From the NCBI RefSeq assembly GCF_002042885.1, contig NZ_MVFY01000018.1, forward strand, positions 1 to 64,000: a stretch of DNA of 64,000 nucleotides. The letters run 5' to 3'. Numbering within the stretch: position 1 is the stretch's first letter; every line of letters starts with the position of its first letter. The stretch comes from Citrobacter portucalensis. Its GTDB lineage: Bacteria; Pseudomonadota; Gammaproteobacteria; Enterobacterales; Enterobacteriaceae. A program made the position numbers and the translations under genes. This document shows, one piece after another, positions 31,469 through 40,729 of this stretch. Below the pieces are notes generated by a model. The model ran no database searches, was not told where the DNA came from, and saw nothing but the letters and a program-made list of their open reading frames with translations.

Positions 31469-32662
31469 TCAGTTATTCACCATTTGAGAACCATTTTCTT
31501 CCGACTCATATTCTATGCCAGAAAGCATGACCTCGAGCTCTACAGTCGTCGTGAAGCCATTCCCGCCTAGATTATGGGTCACCTTACTGATTATCCACGA
31601 CTGGTCATCGATGACGCTCTTAAAGCCCGAGACCCTGACCGGCATTTCGGGATAAATATCTTCCCGACCAGTTGCCAGCGTGATTGAGAACTCCGCAACG
31701 CCACGCTGTAATTTATCCCACTTCGCCTGAGCCGCGCGCATCGCTTGCGCCTTTGTCGCGTAAATGGTCGTCAGTGCGAAAACGTTGTCAGCCTCACCGG
31801 CCATATATTCACCCTCGCGGGCTTCCTGCTCTTTCTTCTTTTTCGCTGCGGTTTTACTGCTCACGACTTTTGCTTTCGGGTGCTGTAGCGCCCGGAGGTG
31901 TTGCTCTTTTGGCTTGCGCTTCAGCTTCACCGCTTGCTTTTGCTTCGCCGGTTTTGGGTCTTTGGTGTGCAGCCATTTAGCCGTTACGCCCGTGTAAGCA
32001 CCACGGTCAGCAATAGCAAACTGATGCCGGTCGCCGTCACTGCGCTGGATAGTAATCTGAGGGATAGCTTTTCCGCTGGCCGTCGTACCACTTCCCGCTT
32101 TGAGCATCAGCAATTTACCCGCCTTGACCGATACCGCGCCGCCGTTGCGTTCCGCGAGGCGAGTCAGGAAAACAGCGTCGGATTCCTGCGACTGGTCGAT
32201 ATGCGGAATTTTTATCCCGGCAAGAGAATCCGCGACACTGGCCGTTAATTTATTCCGAACGGCTATCGCGCTGACGATAACGCCGAGTGTGGTGTCGTGC
32301 CATGATTCCTCGCGGCGTGAATTGAGCGTTCCGCGAAAATCAGCGCTACGGGCGCGAATGGTCACCGTATCCGGTGCCCCCCGGTGCTCCACCTCATCGA
32401 CGGTAAATCGCCCCTTACCAACGAGCGCGAAGCCTTTCCAGCCGAGATACAATGACAGCACCGCGCCGCGAATCGGCAGCGCGACAAGCCCGTCAGAATC
32501 ATCGAGTTCAATATCGAGCTGGTCAGCTTCAAAGCCCCGGTTATCCGTCATCGAGAGATTAATCAGCCGGTCGCTGATATTGCCGGTGATATCTTTGCTT
32601 TCCAGTGTCAGCATAAAATCGGGCGTCAGTGTGCCCCCCGCGCCGGTGATAATATCCAGCAT
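31469..32662 (-). CDS. D: Tail protein gpD (baseplate hub / late control family)
   Basis: The 397-residue product belongs to the P2 gpD family, structurally like the T4 gp27 hub and the VgrG N-terminal domain. It links the tail tube to the baseplate spike. Conserved features are LINLSMTDNRGFEADQLDIELDD near residue 35 and a Lys/Ala-rich linker at about 265-285 (AKKKKEQEAREGEY). It starts 2 bases after gene U ends. Confidence 0.93.
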   Translation of the reverse strand: MLDIITGAGGTLTPDFMLTLESKDITGNISDRLINLSMTDNRGFEADQLDIELDDSDGLVALPIRGAVLSLYLGWKGFALVGKGRFTVDEVEHRGAPDTVTIRARSADFRGTLNSRREESWHDTTLGVIVSAIAVRNKLTASVADSLAGIKIPHIDQSQESDAVFLTRLAERNGGAVSVKAGKLLMLKAGSGTTASGKAIPQITIQRSDGDRHQFAIADRGAYTGVTAKWLHTKDPKPAKQKQAVKLKRKPKEQHLRALQHPKAKVVSSKTAAKKKKEQEAREGEYMAGEADNVFALTTIYATKAQAMRAAQAKWDKLQRGVAEFSITLATGREDIYPEMPVRVSGFKSVIDDQSWIISKVTHNLGGNGFTTTVELEVMLSGIEYESEENGSQMVNN

Positions 32663-32664
32663 GA

Positions 32665-33129
32665 TTAAGCCCCCACCTTAGACAGCAGATCGCCCGCTTT
32701 ACCTACCAGACTCTCGGCCTGTTTTCCGATATCGCCATAGACCGCCGCGAGCGATTCATCGACACGGGTCAGTGACAGAGTGAAGCTGATTTTTCGTGGC
32801 GACCCGTCCTCAAAAAATACCGTGCCGGTCTCCGAGACATTGCTGACAATAAACATCCCGTAAATCCAGCCTGAGCCTGAAATAAGCGGCCATGCTCGCC
32901 CCTGCTCGGCCATCGCATAAAGCGTCAGCATCGAAAACTTGCCGCCGGTCAGCTCAGGATAAAGGTCACCGCTCAGGGTGATTTTGTCCTCCCCTTCACC
33001 GAGATACTGAAAAGCGTCACGCTTCCCGATGCGGGAGTTTGACGCCCAGCTATAATCCGCGCTGCGCTGCATGCTCTGATAGGGCAACGTCTGACGCATA
33101 AAAACAAACATACCTAGTGCCAGCATCAT
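32665..33129 (-). CDS. U: Tail assembly protein gpU
   Basis: The 154-residue product closely follows P2 gpU (MMLALGMFVFMRQTLPYQSMQR; SRIGKRDAFQYLG; LTRVDESLAAVYGDIGKQAESLVGKAG). The protein is needed for tail assembly and is thought to act at the tail end or with the tape measure. It lies between T and D with short gaps. Confidence 0.93.
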   Translation of the reverse strand: MMLALGMFVFMRQTLPYQSMQRSADYSWASNSRIGKRDAFQYLGEGEDKITLSGDLYPELTGGKFSMLTLYAMAEQGRAWPLISGSGWIYGMFIVSNVSETGTVFFEDGSPRKISFTLSLTRVDESLAAVYGDIGKQAESLVGKAGDLLSKVGA

Positions 33130-33140
33130 AATCGGCCTCC

Positions 33141-35570
33141 TTAGTCATGCATCATGCTTGCGCGGGCTTTGGCGCGTTTCTCACGCTCGTATTTTTCTAG
33201 TGCATCCTGCAAATCATTACCTAAACGACCGCCCGGCATACCGTTTCCCGGCACGTTGATTTGATAGGTTGGCCGACTCTGGTCGATGTAGGTTTTACCG
33301 GCGGGCGCCGTGACCGGCAGATAGCTGTTGTAAGAGCTGATAGCCGGGCTGTAGCTGTTCTGCGTCGCCGCACTGGCTTTCGCCGCGGTCTGGTCAAGCG
33401 AGCTGGATTCTTTGTTGATAATCCCGAGCTTTTCGAGCACCCAGTCAATCCCGCTTCGCAGCTTGTTAAAGGCGTTAAGCGGCATCAGCAGCGCATCAGC
33501 CAGCGCCTGACCGAACATGACACCGACGTTACGGCAACTGTTCAGCGTGTCCTGAGTCGCTTTTACCGGCGCTATCAGGTCTTTAAACCACTGCCAGACG
33601 CCGCGAAGTTTCTCCCCGAGGCAGTCAAAGACGGGTGCCAGCGGCGCGAACATTTCCCCGACCGGCGCAAAGGCGCTCATCAGCCCCTCGATAACACCAC
33701 CGAAAAAGGCGCTGACAGGCTCCCAGTATTTGCGAATCAGCAGCGCGCCAGCGACAACCGCCGCCGCAACGGCCACGACCGGCCACGTAATAGCACCGAT
33801 TGCGGCGACAACTCCGCCACTGATTGTCGTAAAGACAGCACCAAGTGCGCCAGCAGCAGCGATGATGGCGTTAATACCGATAATAACCGGCCACGCAACA
33901 AGACCGATTGCCCCTATAACCCCCACAACACCGATAGCCGCCGCTGAAATAACCCCAAGCGTCGTCGCCAGTGATTTATTTTTTTGTATCCAGCCATCAA
34001 GTTTTAAAACATACCCGGTCGCCGTTTGTACCAGCTTACGCAAGGATGACTCTTGCTGGTCAAACAGGTCTGTTCCGACCGCCTCATAAGCTGACTGGAA
34101 CTCTTTAAAGTCGCCGCCGAGGTTGTCCTGCATGACCTTGACGAGCTCAGCCGTTTTACCGTCAGATGCTTTAAGCGTGGCGGTAAGCTGGTCCAGCTTA
34201 CCGCTTGAGGCTGCAGTCATTAATACAGCAGCAGCTGAGCTTGCCTCTTCACCGAATATGGTTTTCATGTATTCAGCGCGCTGACCGGTACCGAGATTAT
34301 TTTTCTCAAAGCTCCGCTGCATTTCTTTCAGGATGGTAAATATTGGGCGCGTGTTCCCCTTACCATCAGCCGTTTTTACGCCGAGCTCTTTAATAGCGTC
34401 ATACGCTTTTCCCGTAGGAGCCTGTAGGCGACTTAACACAGCGCGGCTCCCCGTACCCGCCATCGAGCCTGTAATTTTGGCGTCATGCAGTGCGCCGACC
34501 ATTGCGGCTGTTTCTTCGATACTGACCCCGGCATTCTTCGCCACCGGCGCGGCATAGGTCAGCGCATCACTCAGGCCGTCAAAGTCGGCGGCGGTTTTGT
34601 TCATCGTCATCGACAGAACATCACCGATATGGGCGACCTTATCGTTTGAGAGCTGGAATGCAGAGCGCATCCCCATCAATAACCCGGCGTTCTCTTCCAT
34701 CGTTCGACGGTTTGCGAGCGCCATATCAAGCGTCACTGGCGTAGCCGCCTGAATAGCAGCGGTATCACCACCGGCTTTTGCAATAATAATCTGAGCACCG
34801 GCAGCATCATCAGCCGACGCGGCTGTGTTATCACCGAGTTGACGCGCCTGTTTGCGGAGCGCCACCATATCAGCTGAATCTTTTTCGACGCCGAGAACAG
34901 CCTGAAGCTCAGAGTTTTTCTGAGCAAAATCATAACCGGGTTTCATTAGTGCAACACCGGCGAGAGTACCTGTTGTTGCCATACCTACCCCGGCAGCGCC
35001 CATCGAGGCGGCATTCCCTGCCAGAGCCTTCCCTGCCTGATAGCGTTTTTGTACTGCACTCAGTTTCGCCTGTTGCGCGCTGACGCGCGCCAGTGCTTCA
35101 CGCTGGCGGTTAAGCTGTGCGGTTGTTTCGCTGATATTATTTTTCAGGCGGTTTTCATCATTCGTCAGGTTGCGGGTATTTATCCCCGCTTTACCGAGCT
35201 CGGCCTGTTGCCGCTTAACTGACTGCGTGAGACTGTTATATTTCGTCTGTAACCCATCAGCCGCGCGTTTCGCTGACTCCAGCACTCTGGCCTGTGCCGC
35301 TGTTGGCCGTTCCGTATTTTTAAACTGCACCGCCAGCGCTTCAGCTTCCTGTTTTGCTTTTTCCAGCGACTGACCGGTTACCGCCAGTTGCGCACTGGTT
35401 TTACGAAAACCGTCGATTTTCGATGCCTGACCATTCAAATCACGCAGGGATTGCTGAGTCGTGCGGATATCACCAGACAGCGATTTACTCGCCGTCTGGA
35501 TCGCTTTAAAGGGTCGGGTCGCCTGGTCGACAGCTTTCAGCAGCACTTCGAGTTTGAGGTTATTACTCAT
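33141..35570 (-). CDS. T: Tail tape-measure protein gpT
   Basis: The 809-residue protein sets tail length. It has an N-terminal coiled-coil part (about 1-180), a TP901-type tape-measure core (KNSELQAVLGVEKDS, SKL-rich stretches) and several hydrophobic segments near residues 535-610 (VVGVIGAIGLVAWPV and following). Length is near P2 gpT. Its ATG overlaps the end of the frameshifted E+E' product. Confidence 0.94.
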   Translation of the reverse strand: MSNNLKLEVLLKAVDQATRPFKAIQTASKSLSGDIRTTQQSLRDLNGQASKIDGFRKTSAQLAVTGQSLEKAKQEAEALAVQFKNTERPTAAQARVLESAKRAADGLQTKYNSLTQSVKRQQAELGKAGINTRNLTNDENRLKNNISETTAQLNRQREALARVSAQQAKLSAVQKRYQAGKALAGNAASMGAAGVGMATTGTLAGVALMKPGYDFAQKNSELQAVLGVEKDSADMVALRKQARQLGDNTAASADDAAGAQIIIAKAGGDTAAIQAATPVTLDMALANRRTMEENAGLLMGMRSAFQLSNDKVAHIGDVLSMTMNKTAADFDGLSDALTYAAPVAKNAGVSIEETAAMVGALHDAKITGSMAGTGSRAVLSRLQAPTGKAYDAIKELGVKTADGKGNTRPIFTILKEMQRSFEKNNLGTGQRAEYMKTIFGEEASSAAAVLMTAASSGKLDQLTATLKASDGKTAELVKVMQDNLGGDFKEFQSAYEAVGTDLFDQQESSLRKLVQTATGYVLKLDGWIQKNKSLATTLGVISAAAIGVVGVIGAIGLVAWPVIIGINAIIAAAGALGAVFTTISGGVVAAIGAITWPVVAVAAAVVAGALLIRKYWEPVSAFFGGVIEGLMSAFAPVGEMFAPLAPVFDCLGEKLRGVWQWFKDLIAPVKATQDTLNSCRNVGVMFGQALADALLMPLNAFNKLRSGIDWVLEKLGIINKESSSLDQTAAKASAATQNSYSPAISSYNSYLPVTAPAGKTYIDQSRPTYQINVPGNGMPGGRLGNDLQDALEKYEREKRAKARASMMHD

Positions 35571-35996
35571 TCGTGTTTCCGCTTCGCTGTAGCGCTTTTT
35601 CGCGCCAGTTGACGAGCTCGGTCAGGCTCATGGGATAAAGGTCTGATGGCGGCCAGTGGAAAATGACCGCTATGTCAGCCATCAGGTCATCGACCGAGAG
35701 TTTTTTCGGGAAGGTTACGCCGCCGAACTCGGTGACAAAAAACCGACCACCTTACCGGCAAACGACAGCAGGTCGGGCAGCTCCAGCGCGGCGGCTTCCT
35801 GCTCGGTCAGCGACGGCATGGTCATGCGTGGCAGCACTTTAATCAGCGCATCGACGTCAGAATTTGCGACTGATGCCAGGCTAACGCCGCGAAGGGTTCC
35901 GGCACACGGCTTTAACAGGGTGACGTCGGTAATAACCTGTTCACCGCGCTTGATGGGTTTAATCAGAGTGACGATATTTTCGTTAGTTTTTTCCAT
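35563..35996 (-). CDS. E': Frameshifted tail assembly chaperone E+E'
   Basis: Gene E runs in frame from 35996 to 35715. Before its stop the minus strand has the slippery heptamer T TTT TTG (plus-strand CAAAAAA, 35736-35742). A -1 slip opens a frame ending at 35563 that adds about 57 residues with DDLMADIAVIFHWPPSDLYPMSLTELVNW. This copies P2, where E and E+E' are tail assembly chaperones. The extended frame ends inside the start of T. Confidence 0.88.
35715..35996 (-). CDS. E: Tail assembly chaperone gpE (short form)
   Basis: The 93-residue product (EKTNENIVTLIKPIKRGEQVITDVTLLKPCAGTLRGV region) is the P2 gpE family, the unshifted product of the E/E' pair. It lies between FII and T, as expected for a chaperone preceding the tape measure. 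Its last codons carry the slippery site. Confidence 0.93.
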   Translation of the reverse strand: MEKTNENIVTLIKPIKRGEQVITDVTLLKPCAGTLRGVSLASVANSDVDALIKVLPRMTMPSLTEQEAAALELPDLLSFAGKVVGFLSPSSAA

Positions 35997-36058
35997 GATA
36001 TTCCTCGTTAAATTCAGGTTTCAGGATGCCCGGCCAGCCATGCTGACCGGAACAATAA

Positions 36059-36577
36059 TTACAGGCCGATATTCTGTCGGTGTGCCTCGAGCATGTCGGT
36101 ACCGTTCACCATTTCGACGAGGTTCACGGTGTCAATTTCGACCATATCTTTACCGTTGAGGGTCAGCTTGTAGTACGAGCACTCGAGCGAAATTTTCGAC
36201 TCAGTGTCCTCGCCCTGCTTGGCTTCGCCGAGGTCGATTTCTTTTTGACGGCCACGGAGAACAACCTCAACCGGCACGGTCTCGCCGGTGTCATCACGCT
36301 GGTAAGAGCCGGCAAAACGTAGCGGCACGGAGGCCGTACCGGTGGCGGCATATAACGACCAGACAGCATCATCAGGAAAACCGCCGAGCGAGATTTCAGC
36401 TGACAGCGCATCGTCATCGAGGCCAAGGTCAATCGAGGCTGAGCCATTCATACCGCCGCCGCGATACTTCTCGAGCTTGCGGGTTAATTTTGGCAACGTG
36501 ACGGACTGCACGACGCCGAGATAACTCACCCCGTCGATAAACAGGTTCATCAGTTTGAGCTTGCGCGGTAATGCCAT
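36059..36577 (-). CDS. FII: Major tail tube protein gpFII
   Basis: The 172-residue product (MALPRKLKLMNLFIDGVSYLGVVQSVTLPKLTRK) matches P2 gpFII, which polymerises into the tail tube. It follows the sheath gene by 12 bases. Length is that of the family. Confidence 0.95.
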   Translation of the reverse strand: MALPRKLKLMNLFIDGVSYLGVVQSVTLPKLTRKLEKYRGGGMNGSASIDLGLDDDALSAEISLGGFPDDAVWSLYAATGTASVPLRFAGSYQRDDTGETVPVEVVLRGRQKEIDLGEAKQGEDTESKISLECSYYKLTLNGKDMVEIDTVNLVEMVNGTDMLEAHRQNIGL

Positions 36578-36589
36578 TTGTCAGGCTCC

Positions 36590-37777
36590 TTATTTGCTGT
36601 TGACGGACGAGATAAGATTCGCCAGATATTTATCGGTGATGCGCTGGCGTAAGGTCAGGTGCTCAAGTGGTGGCACGGGCGTATAGTCATAATCGATAAA
36701 CAGTTTCCCGGCTTTCAGGGATTCTTTGCTGTTGGCCTCTTCGTCAAACCAGCACGTCGCATCGATGATGTAACCGCCGCTTTTCAGCTCGCGGAATTTC
36801 GCGTTGATGCCGTCGATAATGTCGCGAATCAGTGTCGCGGTAATGGGCTTATCGTTCGCCCACATATGCCCCTCGGCCATTGTGTCGGCGATGACCTGTG
36901 CCGTGCGGGTGTAGTTCTCAAACTGAAACAGCGGGTCATCAGAGCAATTACGGTTACCCCAGAAGCGGAAGCCATCAGAACGAATCAGCGTGGTAACACC
37001 GGCCTCATTCAGCAGGTCGGCATCGGTGCCTTTTTCCTGCAAATCCCAGAAGACCGACGCGCTGATACCGGTGACCTCATTGACGCCGACGTTTGACAGG
37101 GTTTTGTGCCAACCGGTGTCATTGTCAATTTTGGCGCGCAGACCCAGCGCGATGGCGGTCGCGTAGCTGGTCCTTGTGGCGCTGGCCGTGGTATCCCATC
37201 CGAGGAACTCAGGCCAGATAATCATGAGTTCGCGCGCGCTGAAATTCTCACGATAGGCAATGACGTCAGAAATGGTTTTACAGCCCCACGCGCTGACATA
37301 GGCGAAAGCGCGCAGTTTCTGAGCCACGGATACAAGCGCGGTCGCCACCTCCTGAGTATCGAGACCCGGCACACCGAGAATACGGGGCTTCACGCCGGTG
37401 ACCGCTTTCGCCGTTAACAGCGCTTTCAGCCCGGTGTATTTGCCGTTCTCATCCGTGGTGCCGATGATGTTAGAAATGGTTTGTGCCTGTGCCTCTTCGT
37501 CGTCGCCGGTACCCTCTGCGACACGCACGACAACTACAACCGGTTTTGACTGGTTAGCGATGAGCTGTAAGGATTTTTTCAGGGTACCTTTAGTACCGGC
37601 TTTTGCGATGGCGCTTTGTGGGTTGGTAATCAGCACCGGCTCATTGAGCGGAAATGCCCCGGCGTCAGCATCGCTGGCCGTGCAGACCATGCCAACGACC
37701 GCTGTTGATACCGTCGAGATTGTGCGGGTGCCGTCGTTAATTTCGACGACCTCGACACCGTGATGATAATCACTCAT
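36590..37777 (-). CDS. FI: Tail sheath protein gpFI
   Basis: The 395-residue product begins MSDYHHGVEVVEINDGTRTISTVSTAVVGMVCTASDAD and matches the P2 contractile sheath. GWDTTASATRTSYATAIALGLRAKID and NRNCSDDPLFQFENYTRTAQVIADTMAEGH are strongly conserved. It is the first gene of the FI-FII-E-T-U-D-ogr late operon. Confidence 0.96.
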   Translation of the reverse strand: MSDYHHGVEVVEINDGTRTISTVSTAVVGMVCTASDADAGAFPLNEPVLITNPQSAIAKAGTKGTLKKSLQLIANQSKPVVVVVRVAEGTGDDEEAQAQTISNIIGTTDENGKYTGLKALLTAKAVTGVKPRILGVPGLDTQEVATALVSVAQKLRAFAYVSAWGCKTISDVIAYRENFSARELMIIWPEFLGWDTTASATRTSYATAIALGLRAKIDNDTGWHKTLSNVGVNEVTGISASVFWDLQEKGTDADLLNEAGVTTLIRSDGFRFWGNRNCSDDPLFQFENYTRTAQVIADTMAEGHMWANDKPITATLIRDIIDGINAKFRELKSGGYIIDATCWFDEEANSKESLKAGKLFIDYDYTPVPPLEHLTLRQRITDKYLANLISSVNSK

Positions 37778-37906
37778 CCGTTTAACTCCGTTAGTTGGGG
37801 TGAGTGATATTGTCGGGTGTACGTTTACAGGGGGCTATTTGTCAGGGTTGGATAAGGACTGGCACAACCGGCCAGAGAAAAGACAGCGGGTTTTCACCCG
37901 CTTTTA

Positions 37907-38434
37907 TCATGCCAGAGCATCAGGCCAGTTTATTTTCGGGGCAGTGCTCAGATCCAGACGACGCAGCGCGGTACGATAAGCACGTAATTCCGTAAGCTCC
38001 TGTTCTTCATCGGCTGAAATATCGCCATCTTTTTGTGCATCCTCCAGCCAGTTAATACGCGCTGTTGCTTCACTCATGCGGCTGTTGCGTTCTGTTTCAG
38101 CGTCAGCCAGATAGTCGCGAATTTGCTGCAATTTCCCGTCTTGATAAAACCAGTCATCACCCAGCGTGACGCGCAGATTAGCTTTTGTTGCTGGAAGCTC
38201 GACGACACTGAGATTGACCGGGAAAAGCGCGTGAATATTCGTCGTGAATGTTCTTACACGACCATCATCGTCATACCCGATTTTTAGTGTTGTGGATTCA
38301 TTAAATAAATCAACAACGTCATACCAGTCATTACCTTTGTCATCCTGCAAAAACATAACATTCTGACCATCTATAATTTTTGGTCGGTCAGTAGTGTCAG
38401 GAGTGTACGGGATGAATTTACCGAAACGTTGCAT
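37907..38434 (-). CDS. Tail fibre assembly protein
   Basis: The 175-residue product lies directly behind the fibre gene, the position of P2 gene G. It begins MQRFGKFIPYTPDTTDRPKIIDGQNVMFLQDDKGNDWYDVVD and has a C-terminal helical part ending INWPDALA, typical of Tfa-type chaperones. The chaperone usually co-varies with the fibre tip. The N-terminal half is unlike P2 G. Confidence 0.82.
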   Translation of the reverse strand: MQRFGKFIPYTPDTTDRPKIIDGQNVMFLQDDKGNDWYDVVDLFNESTTLKIGYDDDGRVRTFTTNIHALFPVNLSVVELPATKANLRVTLGDDWFYQDGKLQQIRDYLADAETERNSRMSEATARINWLEDAQKDGDISADEEQELTELRAYRTALRRLDLSTAPKINWPDALA

Positions 38435-38445
38435 TTTATTTACCT

Positions 38446-40188
38446 TTAATTAATTACATACCAGGTGTTATTCACAAGTTTTCGCATATAACGAATGATA
38501 AAATTACCGACGTTGCTGCTCCCACCAACCATATTAAAGTTGTACATAGCTGCGCCATCTGTCCCACGTGGATATCCCCAACCATCCCGGAATCCAACTT
38601 CAGCCGGTGCAGTAAGGTCGATATTCTGGACAAAGTTCTGCAATACCCAGCTTTGCGTTGCATAACCCTCAAAGCTAACGGGCTGCGGGTTGTTGGGTGA
38701 ATAAACGCGAGTGTTACCTTCATAAACAGCACGGCCTGACAAATTCCCGCTAACTGTCGTATTACCATTGCGTCCTATGGTTAATGGGTTTGAGGCCCAA
38801 GCACCTTTTTCATCATAAAAATGGATATCGAAGCGGTCCTGATAATAACCATATCCGCAAGCCAGTACTCCATTATCATCGCCGTTGTATATTAAATGGT
38901 TAGCACCATCCCTGGGTTGCAAGAATGAAAAGGAAAGTTGCCCTTTTAAATCACCTCCCGTTATTGGCAGCGCTCCAATATCTGAAGGCGTTGGTTTATT
39001 TCCAGTGTGATATACAAAATTCCACTGATGCCATGTCTTATTATCGCCATTACGTGTGCGGAATCCCAGTATTTCGCCTGTTGTGTAATTAGCAAAGAGC
39101 TGGATGTTATAACCGCCACCAAACCCGGAAACATCCAGAATTGACCCTGAATTTCCGGCTGGGGAGTTTTTAGCCCCACCATAAACAAACGATACAGCAT
39201 TCCCCGGAAGGTCATTAGTATCGTCTATTGCTCCTCCATTGCCAGCATAACTACTACGAACAGCAATAGCGCTACCATTAACCAGCAATTTTCCGACAGT
39301 AACATCATCCTGCGAAGTCTGGACCTCACTTCGTTGTACTGCCCCAGCGGCCTTGTTAACGGTTTCCTGCAAACCAATGTTTTGAACAAACAAAGCTGGA
39401 TTAGGAATATCAGAACCGTTTCGGTCTTTCGCAAGGCGCGCGTTGGCGTTATCCATCGCGATTTTAACCGCCTTCGGCGTCGCGGCCTGAGCCTCGTCAC
39501 TGCTGACAGTCGCGCTACTGAGTTGCACAATGCCTTTTTGCGCTGTGCTCGCGTCCTGAGCCGTATATTTACCATTGGCAAGGTCATACGCCGCCTTAAC
39601 CGCTTTCGGCGTTGCGGCGAGCGCCTCAGACGTGCTGTCGGTGGCGCTGCTGAGCTGCACAAAACCTTTTTCGTTCAGCGTGGCATCCGGGTGATTGCGT
39701 GATTTTTCATGCTCGGCGAGTTTGTCGTCGACATAATCCTGTGTGGCCATCACCATGGTCGAATCAATGGATAATTCCACCGAGGCGATACTGCTGACAA
39801 TAATGACCATACGGCAGGTCTGCGCACGGCCTGAGCCCTCGGCCAGTTCTGGCTTGTAGCTTTCTGCCATATTGGCGACCGCAATCAGAGCGCCCTCATC
39901 GTCATAAAGACCGAGCTCACGCATCCAGAAACCGCCCACTTCCGGCGGGATAACCAGCTCGGCCACAATGTAATTGCTGTTTCTGCTGTCCTGGCTAATT
40001 TTATTCAGCGCATGACGCCAGACCTCATTAATGAGCTTTGTCTGACCGGCGTTCGGCTCCGGCAGCGTACCGCCGCCATCACCGACGGCCATCACCGTAA
40101 TATTGACTTTTTTACCACCCGGCACGGTGGCCGCTGCCAGTTTTTCAGCTCCGGCAGTGGTGATAATAGTTTTAAATTTCGTGCTCAT
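38446..40188 (-). CDS. H: Tail fibre protein gpH
   Basis: The 580-residue fibre starts with the conserved P2 H/baseplate-attachment domain (about 1-165: MSTKFKTIITTAGAEKLAAATVPGGKK). Two collagen-like spacer repeats follow (LSSATDSTSEALAATPKAVK and LSSATVSSDEAQAATPKAVK), then a different C-terminal receptor-binding part. The first part is conserved and the tip more AT-rich, as expected from host-range mosaicism. The receptor cannot be read from sequence. Confidence 0.9.
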   Translation of the reverse strand: MSTKFKTIITTAGAEKLAAATVPGGKKVNITVMAVGDGGGTLPEPNAGQTKLINEVWRHALNKISQDSRNSNYIVAELVIPPEVGGFWMRELGLYDDEGALIAVANMAESYKPELAEGSGRAQTCRMVIIVSSIASVELSIDSTMVMATQDYVDDKLAEHEKSRNHPDATLNEKGFVQLSSATDSTSEALAATPKAVKAAYDLANGKYTAQDASTAQKGIVQLSSATVSSDEAQAATPKAVKIAMDNANARLAKDRNGSDIPNPALFVQNIGLQETVNKAAGAVQRSEVQTSQDDVTVGKLLVNGSAIAVRSSYAGNGGAIDDTNDLPGNAVSFVYGGAKNSPAGNSGSILDVSGFGGGYNIQLFANYTTGEILGFRTRNGDNKTWHQWNFVYHTGNKPTPSDIGALPITGGDLKGQLSFSFLQPRDGANHLIYNGDDNGVLACGYGYYQDRFDIHFYDEKGAWASNPLTIGRNGNTTVSGNLSGRAVYEGNTRVYSPNNPQPVSFEGYATQSWVLQNFVQNIDLTAPAEVGFRDGWGYPRGTDGAAMYNFNMVGGSSNVGNFIIRYMRKLVNNTWYVIN

Positions 40189-40198
40189 TATTCCTCAC

Positions 40199-40729
40199 TT
40201 ATCCGGGGTAAATCGTAATAATATCGCCGTCACAGCTCACACCGCCGGTATACATAAAACCGGGAATGTCCTGGATAATATTCAGGCCAATCAGATGACG
40301 ACTGGCGGGTTTTGCATCAGCAATTAACCGCTCCATTTCTAAATACATTTCCTCAGTGATGCCGCTTTCCAGTACGCCAATATCAAGACGAAATGTACCC
40401 GCCGGGTCACCGGTCTCCCACCATTCCGTCACGTTGATGATGTAGCCGAGCGGTTCAATAACGCGCCGGACCGCGCCTATCGTCCCTTTGTGGCAGTGAA
40501 TGAAATACGCGCTGCGAATAACATCCCGCTTTGTCTTTTCCGGCCAGTTCTCATCCCAGCGGTCAACGGAAAACGCCCACGCCAGCCACGGCAAAAGGTT
40601 TGCAGGACAGGAATCAGGGCTCCACAGACGACGCAGCGGGACGGGAGTGTTTTCGATATCCGCGCATGCACGTGCCGCCGCCACCTCAAGCGGCGACGAG
40701 CCCACCGGCAACAGCCGCGCATTACTCAT
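40199..40729 (-). CDS. I: Baseplate protein gpI
   Basis: The 176-residue product matches P2 gpI (MSNARLLPVGSSPLEVAAARACADIENTPVPLRRLWSPDSCP; WLAWAFSVDRWDENWPE), a baseplate wedge component. It overlaps gene J by 8 bases and is followed by H, as in P2. Confidence 0.94.
   Translation of the reverse strand: MSNARLLPVGSSPLEVAAARACADIENTPVPLRRLWSPDSCPANLLPWLAWAFSVDRWDENWPEKTKRDVIRSAYFIHCHKGTIGAVRRVIEPLGYIINVTEWWETGDPAGTFRLDIGVLESGITEEMYLEMERLIADAKPASRHLIGLNIIQDIPGFMYTGGVSCDGDIITIYPG

Noticed and set aside
33221-34089. Rightward and leftward secondary frames within tape-measure gene T
   Set aside because: They are shadow frames of a conserved coding sequence with Pro/Ala/Thr-rich unnatural composition.
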